Origin: Bacillus sp. 2B10
Lineage (GTDB): Bacteria; Pseudomonadota; Alphaproteobacteria; Sphingomonadales; Sphingomonadaceae
Length of the DNA stretch: 64,000 nucleotides
Assembly (NCBI GenBank): GCA_003946805.1
Contig: RPSH01000006.1
Coordinates: forward strand, 1 to 64,000
Direction: 5' to 3'
Part shown: positions 18,642-26,414 of the stretch, piece after piece
Layout of the letters: each line of letters opens with the position of its first letter
Position numbering within the stretch: position 1 is the first letter of the stretch
The notes under the pieces: model-generated
What the model was told of the DNA's origin: nothing
Seen by the model: the letters and a program-made list of their open reading frames with translations, nothing else
Database searches by the model: none
Program-made: the position numbers and the translations under genes

Positions 18642-19895
18642 TCAGTTGCCCGCAAAAGTCGCTTCGCCGATCGTCGCCGCCGGTTTCGGCGCGGCAGCGG
18701 CGCGGGTCACGGCGATCGTGGCGGCACGGACCTGAACCCGGGTGCCGGGCATCGCCATCTGCGTTCCGCTGACGACGATCCGATCGTTGGGATCGAGCCC
18801 CGACTTGACGATCCGCAAGCCATCGATCACCGGCCCGAGCGTGACCGGCCTGGCAGCGACCGTGCCGTCGGGAGCCACGGTCAGCACGGTCTTGCGCGCC
18901 TGATCGGTCTGGATCGCGACGTCGGGGACCAGCAGCGCGCGCATCGAGCCCGCGTTCGCCAGCCGCATGTTGCCGAACATGCCGGGCGTCAGGAACAGGT
19001 CGGGGTTGGACAACACCGCCCGCCCCCGCACCGTGCCCGATCGCGGATCGAGCCCGTTGTCGGTGAAGTCGAGTCGCCCGGTACGGCTGTACGCCGCCTC
19101 GTCCTGCAACCGCACTTCGACCGCCGAGCCTTCGGCGCCCGCCCGCTTCGCTTTCAGGAACAGCCCTTCGGATGCGTCGAACGCGAAGTAGATCGGGTCG
19201 AGCGCGTTGATCGTGGTCAGCAGCGTGCCGGTGGTATCGCCGGCCGAGACGAGGTTGCCGGCATCGATGCGACGGTCGGAGATCCGCCCCGAAATCGGCG
19301 CGCGCACCTGCGTGAACTCGATGTCGAGCGCCCGGGCCTGCACCCTCGCCTGCGCCGCGACCAGTGCCGCCTGCGCGGCGCGGACCCGCGCATCGAGCTG
19401 ATCGAGATCGCTCCTGGACACCGCATCGTCGGCGGCCAGCCGGTTCGCCCGGTCGAGATTGGCGCGCGCCAGCGCAAGGTCGCTCGCCGCACCGGCGACG
19501 CTGGCGCGGGCTTCGGCCAGCGAGGCTGCGAACGGGCGCGGATCGATGGTGAAGAGCAACTGCCCCTTGCGGACGATCGCCCCGTCGGTGAAGTGGACAC
19601 CGGTAATCGCGCCGGCGATGCGGGGACGTACTTCGACCGACTTCGACGCTTCGAACCGGCCGACGAAATCATCCCATTCGGTCACGTCGCGGACCAGCGG
19701 CCGGGCGACCTCTACCGTCGGCGTCGGCATGGCGGCGACCGCCGGGCTGTCCTGATGCAGCACGCCCCAGGCAGCGCCAAGCGCCACGACGGGGACGGCG
19801 ATCCAGCCGGCGCGTCGCCAGCGCGAACGGGTGGGCGGCGGCACCGATGCCGTATCGGCGTCGTCCGGCGGGCGAATGGTGGAAATCATGTTCAT
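18642..19895 (-). CDS. RND efflux periplasmic adaptor (membrane fusion protein)
   Basis: The protein has 417 aa. A single membrane anchor (RAGWIAVPVVALGAAWGVL) follows a short cytoplasmic tail. Then come a lipoyl/barrel-sandwich half (GAITGVHFTDGAIVRKGQLLFTID), a helical hairpin rich in Ala/Arg, and the returning half (IEFTQVRAPISGRISDRRIDAGN). The rest is beta-barrel and membrane-proximal domain. It bridges the permease and NodT channel encoded downstream. Its ATG overlaps the TGA of the 135-aa upstream gene (ATGA), so translation is probably coupled. Confidence 0.94.
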   Translation of the reverse strand: MNMISTIRPPDDADTASVPPPTRSRWRRAGWIAVPVVALGAAWGVLHQDSPAVAAMPTPTVEVARPLVRDVTEWDDFVGRFEASKSVEVRPRIAGAITGVHFTDGAIVRKGQLLFTIDPRPFAASLAEARASVAGAASDLALARANLDRANRLAADDAVSRSDLDQLDARVRAAQAALVAAQARVQARALDIEFTQVRAPISGRISDRRIDAGNLVSAGDTTGTLLTTINALDPIYFAFDASEGLFLKAKRAGAEGSAVEVRLQDEAAYSRTGRLDFTDNGLDPRSGTVRGRAVLSNPDLFLTPGMFGNMRLANAGSMRALLVPDVAIQTDQARKTVLTVAPDGTVAARPVTLGPVIDGLRIVKSGLDPNDRIVVSGTQMAMPGTRVQVRAATIAVTRAAAAPKPAATIGEATFAGN

Positions 19896-20299
19896 GCGCG
19901 TGCCTTTCGCGTCGCCTGCGCCACGCTGATGCTGGCGAGCATGGTTTCATACTGGTCGCTGTTGAACCCGGCGTCGAAGAAGGCGGCGAGTTCATGGACC
20001 GGTACAGCAAAGCCGCGATGCCAGCTGAGCACCGCCATGCGCCGCAGCGCCTCCAGCTTCGGGTCGGCCAGATTGGGATCGCGGCGGCGGGTGCCGAACA
20101 CCTTGCCTAGCGCGATCGACAGCGGCGACGGTTCGCGCAGCGACGCCATCCGGTCGCGCTGCGCCAGCGCCACCACCGACCATTCGAGCGCGCTGAGGCC
20201 GGTGGGGGCGGCGCTGGCGGGTTCAACGACGGGTTCCGGCCGATCGAGGATGGCGGGGGTGGCGAACAGCGTGTCGCCGGAGAAATCGACATAGGCCAT
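19892..20299 (-). CDS. Hypothetical protein (135 aa), first gene of the RND operon
   Basis: The family was not recognised. The protein has no signal peptide or membrane helix. The N-terminal 40 residues are Pro/Ala-rich and probably flexible. From LSALEWSVVALAQRDRMASL onward it looks helical, with the charged segment KVFGTRRRDPNLADPKLEALRRMAVLSWHRG. It is co-transcribed and translationally coupled to the adaptor by a four-base overlap, so it is likely to matter to the exporter or its regulation, perhaps as a cytoplasmic sensor or small regulator; that is inference. The coupling and typical codon use make it a real gene. Confidence 0.75.
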   Translation of the reverse strand: MAYVDFSGDTLFATPAILDRPEPVVEPASAAPTGLSALEWSVVALAQRDRMASLREPSPLSIALGKVFGTRRRDPNLADPKLEALRRMAVLSWHRGFAVPVHELAAFFDAGFNSDQYETMLASISVAQATRKARA

Positions 20300-20571
20300 G
20301 AAAAATCCTCCCAGTCAGGCAGAGGCACGCAGCGACGGACGCGCGGGGGCGGTCGCCCGAGCCCGTGGTCGGGCAGAGGCGCTGTTGCGGGGACGCAGGC
20401 CGGCACGGCCCGACACACGAATGTCGGGCATGGTCCGGTCTGCGGATGATGAGATACGCTTGGGGTTGCGCGTGCCGCCGAACTACGGGGCGGACACCGC
20501 GCGGAAATCAGGTTCGAGCATAGCGGCATCCTTGCGAGCGCCGGGACACCGCTGCGATGCCCTCTTCTATA
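20300..20571 (-). promoter_or_regulatory. Long untranslated leader of the RND operon with a hairpin
   Basis: If transcription starts just downstream of the -10 at 20578-20583, the message has a leader of about 270 nt before the first gene. It holds a hairpin GCCCGACA / TGTCGGGC (20408-20429) with a six-base loop. No leader peptide with a convincing ribosome site is seen. Together with the promoter this accounts for the 336-bp space between the first operon gene and tetR. Confidence 0.45.
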
Positions 20572-20627
20572 CTGACTGGTATATTAACGGCGGATCGTTC
20601 CGTCAACGCCTTTTGTACCGGTCGGTA
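20568..20627 (-). promoter_or_regulatory. RND operon promoter with two TetR-type operators
   Basis: On the minus strand TTGACG (20601-20606) and TATACC (20578-20583) are 17 bp apart, a good sigma-70 promoter. The palindrome TATAC-TGACTG-GTATA (20568-20583) covers the -10. A related 12-mer TACCGGTCGGTA lies at 20616-20627, upstream of the -35; both fit TACYGRYYGGTA. The adjacent TetR gene product is the obvious candidate to bind. A further perfect palindrome GGTAGAA-AAA-TTCTACC (20624-20640) overlaps the tetR stop. Confidence 0.6.
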
Positions 20628-20635
20628 GAAAAATT

Positions 20636-21247
20636 CTACCGCCCCGGCCACATCATCAGGCTGGTGTCGACGACCCGTTCCAGATCGGCGCGGGTCGCGC
20701 CCGATCCGGCCTGCACCGCCATCCCCTGCAGGATCGCGTAGAGATAGCCGGTAAGCCCGGGGATATCGACGTGGTCGGGCAGGTCGCCATCGCGCTTGGC
20801 CTGTTCGAAGCGCTCGACCAACGCCGCCTGCGACGATGCGCGGCGTTTTACGACGTCTGCCTTGATCGACACCGCTTCGGCACCGCACGCCGTCATGCTG
20901 ATGACGCCCAGGCACCCCTTGGGATCGCAACTGCTCATCTGCGCGTCGATCGCGCCGCGCATGAAATGCTCGGCGACGGCGCGCGCGGTCGGCTGGTCCA
21001 GCGCGTCGCGCATATACTCCAGCTTTTCGGCCTCGTAGAGGTCGAGCGCCTTGTGGAACAGCGCTTCCTTGTTGCCGAACGCGGCATAGAGGCTGGGCTT
21101 GGTGATCCCCATCGCCTCGGTCAGATCGGCCATCGATGCGCCTTCATAGCCTTTCGACCAGAAAACGCCGAGCGCCGCCGCGAGCGCCCGCTCGGTGCAG
21201 AATTCGCGGGGGCGGCCCTTGGGCGCGACAGTGGCAGTGGTTTCCAT
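20636..21247 (-). CDS. TetR/AcrR-family regulator, probable repressor of the RND operon
   Basis: The protein has 203 aa. An N-terminal helix-turn-helix (ERALAAALGVFWSKGYEGASMADLTEAMGITKPSLYAAFG split over residues 18-57) has the family's KxSLYxxFxxKEAL signature. The C-terminal ligand domain has a CDPKGC segment seen in one common TetR subgroup. The ATG at 21247 is chosen because the product begins METTATVAPKGRPREF and a promoter lies directly upstream. It is upstream of and in the same direction as the RND operon, whose promoter overlaps operator-like palindromes. Repression relieved by drug binding is the usual mode; the ligand is unknown. Confidence 0.9.
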   Translation of the reverse strand: METTATVAPKGRPREFCTERALAAALGVFWSKGYEGASMADLTEAMGITKPSLYAAFGNKEALFHKALDLYEAEKLEYMRDALDQPTARAVAEHFMRGAIDAQMSSCDPKGCLGVISMTACGAEAVSIKADVVKRRASSQAALVERFEQAKRDGDLPDHVDIPGLTGYLYAILQGMAVQAGSGATRADLERVVDTSLMMWPGR

Positions 21248-21250
21248 AAC

Positions 21251-21286
21251 GTCCGGTACATATTCCTTCGGGCATTTTTCGCAAGG
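21251..21286 (-). promoter_or_regulatory. Promoter of the RND-linked tetR gene
   Basis: On the minus strand, TTGCGA (21279-21284), a 16-bp spacer and TATGTA (21257-21262) precede the ATG by only nine bases, so the message would have almost no leader. Inverted octamers TACCGGAC / GTCCGGTA flank the promoter on both sides (21251-21258 and near 21290), and could mark autoregulation. Confidence 0.45.
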
Positions 21287-21329
21287 GTTACCGGACGCGC
21301 CGGCGTTATCGCATGGCAAGGGCGCGGCT

Positions 21330-21977
21330 CTATGCCTGCGACGGTCCGGTTGCGAAAAGGCGCAGGAAATACCCGACGAACCGGCGGGCATCGGCGTCCA
21401 TGCCCTCGCTTCCGGGCGGCTCGACGCCCCACAGGCGCCGGTTCTGCTGCGCCGCGGTCATGCCGATCAGCACCCGCGCCATGTTCAGCGCACCGTCGTC
21501 GCGCAGCCGCCTCGCATCGATCTGCTGCTGGATATAGCCGACCAGCGCACGCTCGATATGGCCGGCGGCCTGCTGGTAGAAAATGCGCCCGACTTCGGGA
21601 AAGCGCCCGCTTTCCGCCATGACCAGTCGCCACACCGCCAGCGCATCGGCATGCGACGTCTTGTTCATGAAGCTGCGACAGAACTTGACCAGCGTCGCCT
21701 CGAGGCCGCCGGGCGCGTCGAGTTCGGCCATCACCTGCTGGCGAAACGCAGCCGTGACCTCGGCGATGACCGCGCCGAACAGTTCCTCCTTCGACGGGAA
21801 ATAGCTCCACAGCGTCGCCTTCGACCCGCCCAGCGTCCTGAGCAGCCCCGACATCGATGTGGCGGCATAGCCTTCCTCGAGAAACGAGCGCCGTGCGGCG
21901 GCGAGGATCGCTGCCCGGCGGTCCTGTTTGCGCACCTCGCGCAAGGTCAATGGACGGTCGCCGGGTTCGGTCGTCAT
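21330..21977 (-). CDS. TetR/AcrR-family regulator, divergent from the NodT-EmrA-EmrB operon
   Basis: The protein has 215 aa. The DNA-binding domain runs from about 15 to 65 (RRAAILAAARRSFLEEGYAA followed by TSMSGLLRTLGGSKATLWSYF). The C-terminal half resembles the domain type that begins LFGAVIAEVTAAFRQQVMAEL. The ATG at 21977 is chosen because a -10 box lies seven bases upstream and the longer frame to 22049 would read through the promoter. It probably represses both itself and the efflux operon through the two matching palindromes between them. Confidence 0.9.
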   Translation of the reverse strand: MTTEPGDRPLTLREVRKQDRRAAILAAARRSFLEEGYAATSMSGLLRTLGGSKATLWSYFPSKEELFGAVIAEVTAAFRQQVMAELDAPGGLEATLVKFCRSFMNKTSHADALAVWRLVMAESGRFPEVGRIFYQQAAGHIERALVGYIQQQIDARRLRDDGALNMARVLIGMTAAQQNRRLWGVEPPGSEGMDADARRFVGYFLRLFATGPSQA

Positions 21978-21979
21978 AT

Positions 21980-22061
21980 ACTGTACTATACGGTACAGTT
22001 TCGCGTTGACAAGCGCACGACCGGGGATCATGGGAAAAACCGTACCCACTAGTACGGTTTT
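21980..22061. promoter_or_regulatory. Divergent promoters and paired GTAC-N6-GTAC operators
   Basis: Operator 1, ACTGTAC-TATACG-GTACAGT (21980-21999), overlaps the minus-strand -10 TATAGT of tetR. Operator 2, AAAACCGTAC-CCACTA-GTACGGTTTT (22036-22061), ends three bases before the NodT ATG. Both share GTAC-N6-GTAC. The -35 boxes coincide: TTGACAA at 22006-22012 gives TTGACA rightward and TTGTCA leftward (16 bp from TATAGT). A good rightward -10 is not seen. Confidence 0.7.
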
Positions 22062-22064
22062 CCG

Positions 22065-23528
22065 ATGACACGATCGATTTCCACGAAAATCGCCCGGCCG
22101 GCGGCGCTCGGCGCTGCGCTGCTGGTGTCCGGCTGTGCGAGCCTACCCACGCTCGCGCCCGCGCCGACGGTCGCGCCGCCGGCATCCTATGCCAGCATAC
22201 GGAGCCTTGCCGCTGCTCCGACCGCGGCATGGCCGCAGGATACATGGTGGCAGGCCTATGGCGACCGACAACTCGATACGTTGATCGCGGAGGCCCTGAC
22301 GGGATCGCCCGACCTCGCCGCTGCACGCGCCCGGGTGCTCCAGGCGGACGGCTATGCGCAACAGGCCGGTGCCGCGCGCCTCCCGACGCTCGACGTCGCC
22401 GGTAATGCGGGACTGACGAAGCAGAGCTACAACAACGGCATTCCCGCCGATTTCGTGCCGAGGGGCTGGAACGACACTGGCCGGGTCGAGGGGCAGCTCG
22501 GCTTCGACCTCGACCTGTGGGGTCGCAACCGCGCCGGCTATGCCGCGGCACGTTCGGATGCCGACGCCGCCCGGCTCGATCTCGCACAGGCGCGGCTGAC
22601 GCTGTCGACGAACGTCGCCAGCGCCTATGCCGATCTCGCCGGGCTGTTCGCCGCACGCGCGGTGCAGGTGAATGCGCTCGAGGTGCGGCAACAAACGGAA
22701 CGCCTGACCGCCGATCGCGTCACCGCCGGGCTGGATACGCAGGCCGAACTGAAGCAGGCGCGCTCGGCCGTCCCCGCCGGCCGGGCCGAACTGGCCGCGA
22801 CCGACGAACAGATCGCGCTGACCCGCAACCGCATCGCCGCGCTGCTCGGCGCTGGACCCGATCGCGGCCTGTCGCTGACCGCGCCGCGCGCGGCGATCGC
22901 CCGACGCCCCCTGCCCGCCACCGTCACTACCGACCTGATCGCCGGCCGGCCCGACATCGTCGCCGCACGTACGCGGGTCGAGGCGGAGGCGAGCCGGGTG
23001 AAGGTCGCGCGTGCCGATTTCTACCCTTCGATCCGCCTGTCGGCGGTACTCGGTTTCCAGTCCTTCGGTCTGGACAACCTGTTCAAGGGCGGCTCGACCG
23101 CGGGCGCGGTCGGCCCTGCGATCAACCTGCCGATCTTTCGCGGCGGCGCGTTGCAGGGTCGCTATCGTGTGGCCCGCGGCGGATATGACGCGGCGGTTGC
23201 CGATTACGATCGTACCGTCACCGACGCCTATCGCGCGGTCGCGGACGCGGTGGTCAGCCAGCGCGCGCTCGACACCCGCCTCGCGCAGTCGCGCGAGGCG
23301 CTGAACGACGCGCAGGGTGCCTATGACGTCGCCCGGCTGCGTTACGAAGGGGGGCTGTCCCGCTTCCTCGACGTGCTGACCGCGCAAGACCGGGTGTTGC
23401 AGGCGCGACGGATCGTCGCCGACCTGGAAGCCCGCGCCTTCACCATCGACATCGCGCTGGTACGCGCGCTCGGCGGCGGGTTCGCCGCGCCTGCCGGACA
23501 GAGCAACGAGGATCCGACCCATGGCTGA
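22065..23528 (+). CDS. Efflux outer-membrane lipoprotein, NodT family (with EmrAB-type pump)
   Basis: The protein has 487 aa. The lipobox LVSGC gives lipidation at C24. Two outer-membrane-efflux repeats include GQLGFDLDLWGRNRAG and RADFYPSIRLSAVLGFQSFGL, landmarks of the family. The gene begins an operon with a membrane-fusion protein and a 14-helix MFS pump, so it should be the exit channel for that pump. Operator 2 ends three bases before the ATG, leaving no room for a usual ribosome site. The stop overlaps the next start by eight bases. Confidence 0.92.
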   Translation: MTRSISTKIARPAALGAALLVSGCASLPTLAPAPTVAPPASYASIRSLAAAPTAAWPQDTWWQAYGDRQLDTLIAEALTGSPDLAAARARVLQADGYAQQAGAARLPTLDVAGNAGLTKQSYNNGIPADFVPRGWNDTGRVEGQLGFDLDLWGRNRAGYAAARSDADAARLDLAQARLTLSTNVASAYADLAGLFAARAVQVNALEVRQQTERLTADRVTAGLDTQAELKQARSAVPAGRAELAATDEQIALTRNRIAALLGAGPDRGLSLTAPRAAIARRPLPATVTTDLIAGRPDIVAARTRVEAEASRVKVARADFYPSIRLSAVLGFQSFGLDNLFKGGSTAGAVGPAINLPIFRGGALQGRYRVARGGYDAAVADYDRTVTDAYRAVADAVVSQRALDTRLAQSREALNDAQGAYDVARLRYEGGLSRFLDVLTAQDRVLQARRIVADLEARAFTIDIALVRALGGGFAAPAGQSNEDPTHG

Positions 23529-24657
23529 TTCCGAAACCGCCGCCCCGCAGGACACCGGCGCCACCCGTCCGAACAAGCGCAGGAAACTGCTGGGCGGCAT
23601 CGCCGCGATCGTCCTGCTGGGCGGCGCCGGCTATGGCACGTGGTACGCGCTGGTCGGCAGCCACTATGTCGAGACCGACAACGCCTATGTCGGCGCCGAT
23701 ACCGCGCAGGTGACGCCGATGGTCGCGGGACAGGCCGTTGCGGTGGACGTGTCGGATACGCAGGCGGTGCGACGCAACGATGTGCTGGTCCGCCTCGACG
23801 ACAGCGATGCGCGCATCGCGGTCGCCGCCGCCGAGGCCGACCTCGCCAAGGCGCGCCGCGCCTTCGGACAGACCGCCGCGACCAGCACCGCGCTGTCGGA
23901 ACAGGTTCGCGCCCGTGCCGCCGATATCAGCAGCGCCCGCGCCCAGCTCGAATCGACCGAGGCCGCCTTTGCCAAGGCGCAGGTCGATTACGACCGCCGT
24001 CGTCGCCTCGTTTCCGCAGGGGCGGTATCGGGCGACGAGCTGACCGCCGCGACCAACGCCCTTGCCGCCGCCCGCGCCGCGCGCGAACAGGCGCGGGCCG
24101 CCGTTGCGCAGGCATCGTCGCAGCGCGGCGCCGCCGCCGGCAACCTTGCCGCCAATCAGGCCCTGATCGAGGGCACGACCGCCGCGAGCGCCCCCGACGT
24201 CCTCGCCGCCGAAGCGAAGGTGCGGCAGGCGCGGCTCGACTTGGAGCGGACCGTGATCCGCGCGCCGATCGACGGCGTCGTCGCCAATCGCACGATCCAG
24301 GTCGGCCAGCGCGTCGCCTCCGGCGCGACGGTGATGCGGATCGTGCCGGTCGGGCAGGTCTATGTCGATGCGAACTTCAAGGAAGGCCAGCTCCGAAAGG
24401 TAAAGCCGGGCCAACCGGTCAGGCTGACCTCCGACCTGTACGGCGGCGACGTCGAATATCACGGCCGGGTCGTCGGCTTTTCCGGCGGCACCGGATCGGC
24501 CTTCGCGCTGATCCCGGCGCAGAACGCGACGGGCAACTGGATCAAGGTCGTGCAGCGCCTGCCGGTCCGGGTCGCGCTGGATCCGCGCGAACTGGCCGCG
24601 CACCCGCTGCGCGTCGGCCTGTCGATGACCGCCGAGGTCGATATTTCGGGCCGATAG
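23521..24657 (+). CDS. emrA: EmrA-like membrane fusion protein (HlyD family)
   Basis: The protein has 378 aa. A cytoplasmic tail ends in NKRRK, followed by one membrane helix (about 24-46) and the EmrA signature VETDNAYVGADTAQVTPMVAGQAVAV. Then come a long Ala-rich coiled-coil hairpin (residues 95-240) and the returning lipoyl half ERTVIRAPIDGVVANRTIQVGQRV. It links the MFS pump in the inner membrane to the NodT channel. Its start overlaps the channel gene by eight bases, and a short gap with GAGGAG leads into the pump gene. Confidence 0.93.
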   Translation: MADSETAAPQDTGATRPNKRRKLLGGIAAIVLLGGAGYGTWYALVGSHYVETDNAYVGADTAQVTPMVAGQAVAVDVSDTQAVRRNDVLVRLDDSDARIAVAAAEADLAKARRAFGQTAATSTALSEQVRARAADISSARAQLESTEAAFAKAQVDYDRRRRLVSAGAVSGDELTAATNALAAARAAREQARAAVAQASSQRGAAAGNLAANQALIEGTTAASAPDVLAAEAKVRQARLDLERTVIRAPIDGVVANRTIQVGQRVASGATVMRIVPVGQVYVDANFKEGQLRKVKPGQPVRLTSDLYGGDVEYHGRVVGFSGGTGSAFALIPAQNATGNWIKVVQRLPVRVALDPRELAAHPLRVGLSMTAEVDISGR

Positions 24658-24679
24658 TCCGCGGTTGAGGAGTTCGGTC

Positions 24680-26206
24680 ATGGCCGCCCAAGACGATTTC
24701 AAGCCGTTCAGCGGCGCAACGCTGTGGCTCGCCGGGCTGGTGCTGGCGCTGACCAACTTCATGGTCGTGCTCGACACTACCATCGCCAACGTGTCGGTCG
24801 GGCATATCGCCGGGTCGCTCGGCATCTCGACCAGCCAGGGCACGTGGATCATCACGTCCTATGCGGTGGCGGAGGCGATCTGCGTGCCGTTGACCGGGTG
24901 GCTGGCCGGACGGTTCGGGACCCTGCGGACGTTCGTCGTCGGCATGATCGGCTTCGGCATCTTCTCGATCCTGTGCGGATTGTCGACCAGCCTCGCGATG
25001 ATCGTCGTCGCGCGCATCGGCCAGGGGCTTTGCGGCGGGCCGCTGATGCCGCTGACCCAGACGATGCTGCTGCGCATCTTCCCCCGGGAACAGCATGGCC
25101 AGGCGATGGGCCTGTGGGCCATGACGACGGTCGTCGCGCCGATCCTCGGCCCGATCCTCGGCGGGACGATCAGCGACAGCTGGTCGTGGCACTGGATCTT
25201 CTTCATCAACATTCCGGTCGCGATGGTGTGCGTATTCGGCGCGCTGCGCCTGCTCAAGCCCGCCGAGACGAAGCGCGAGAAGCTGAAGGTCGACAAGGTC
25301 GGTCTTGCCCTGCTGGTGCTGTGGATCGGCGCGTTGCAGATCATGCTCGACATCGGGCGCGAGCACGACTGGTTCGACGATCCCACGATCGTCGTGCTGG
25401 CACTGGTCGCCGCGATCGGCGCGGCGGTGTTCATCGTATGGGAACTGACCGAGCGTCAGCCGATCGTCGACCTGCGCGTGTTCCGCCATCGCGGGTTCAC
25501 CGTGGCGGTCTGCGCGCTGGCATTCTCGTTCGGGACGTTCTTCGCCTCCGTCGTGCTGATTCCGCAATGGTTGCAGGCCAGCCTCGGCTACACGTCGACC
25601 TATGCCGGCTATGCCACGGCGTTCAACGGCGTCGGCGCGGTCATCATGTCGCCGATCGTCGCCCAGCTGATGAAGAGATACGATCCGCGCGCGCTGGTGT
25701 GCTTCGGCATCTTCTGGCTGGGGGGCATGTCGCTGCTGCGCGTCGGATGGACGACCGGCGCCGACTTTTGGACGCTGGCCTTCCCGCAGATGCTGCAGGG
25801 GTTCGGTATGCCGTTCTTCTTCATTCCCCTGACCACCATCGCGCTGGGCGCCGTTGAACCGCAGGAAACGGCGTCGGCGGCGGGCGTCATGAGCTTCCTG
25901 CGGACCATGGCCGGCGCGATCGGCACGTCGATCTCCACCACGCTCTATGCCGACAGCATGACCATCGCGCGCAGCGAGATGACGTCACGGCTGAACACCG
26001 ACGCCACCGCCAATGCCCTGATGGCGCAGGGCTTCTCGTTGGAGCAGGTCCGCGGCGCGATCGAGATGACCGTGACGCGCGAGAGCAGCACGCTGGCGAT
26101 CAACCACCTGTTCCTGCTGTCGGCGATGGTGTTCGCCGTCTCCGCGCTCATCATCTGGCTGGCACCCCGGCCCAGGCGCATGGCAAAGCCGGGCGAGGCG
26201 CATTAG
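24680..26206 (+). CDS. emrB: EmrB-like multidrug MFS transporter (DHA2, 14 helices)
   Basis: The protein has 508 aa. The opening LALTNFMVVLDTTIANVSVGHIAGSLG is the DHA2 motif D1, and GWLAGRFGTLRTF is the conserved loop 2-3. Fourteen hydrophobic segments fit the length. It is the proton-driven pump of the EmrAB-NodT system. The start at 24680 has GAGGAG seven bases upstream; a frame from 24665 lacks one. The TAG stop shares its last two bases with the first bases of a family A repeat, so that element abuts the gene exactly. Confidence 0.94.
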   Translation: MAAQDDFKPFSGATLWLAGLVLALTNFMVVLDTTIANVSVGHIAGSLGISTSQGTWIITSYAVAEAICVPLTGWLAGRFGTLRTFVVGMIGFGIFSILCGLSTSLAMIVVARIGQGLCGGPLMPLTQTMLLRIFPREQHGQAMGLWAMTTVVAPILGPILGGTISDSWSWHWIFFINIPVAMVCVFGALRLLKPAETKREKLKVDKVGLALLVLWIGALQIMLDIGREHDWFDDPTIVVLALVAAIGAAVFIVWELTERQPIVDLRVFRHRGFTVAVCALAFSFGTFFASVVLIPQWLQASLGYTSTYAGYATAFNGVGAVIMSPIVAQLMKRYDPRALVCFGIFWLGGMSLLRVGWTTGADFWTLAFPQMLQGFGMPFFFIPLTTIALGAVEPQETASAAGVMSFLRTMAGAIGTSISTTLYADSMTIARSEMTSRLNTDATANALMAQGFSLEQVRGAIEMTVTRESSTLAINHLFLLSAMVFAVSALIIWLAPRPRRMAKPGEAH

Positions 26207-26330
26207 AGTCTGATCCAACCCTGTTGAAACGGGCGTCATCCAGCGAAGGCTGTGGCAGCGCGCAGCAGGAGCCGATGGAGACCCCAGCCTTCGCTGGGGT
26301 GACGGTTCCATGCGAATGGATCGAACTTTA
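26205..26330 (+). repeat. Palindromic intergenic element, family A, copy 3
   Basis: This 126-bp copy runs from AGAGTCTGATCCAACC to ATGGATCGAACTTTAG. It has lost about 20 bp in its left hairpin relative to copies 1 and 2. It begins within the stop codon of the MFS gene. Between it and the ppkA stop at 26415 are 84 bp in which I see nothing. It separates convergent operons and may help end transcription. Confidence 0.85.
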
Positions 26331-26414
26331 GGCCGGTCTCCGCCGTCACCGCGCAACGGGGCTGGATGGTCGTTGGCCGACTTGCTGCGATCGGCATTCC
26401 GGACCTGTCCGTGG

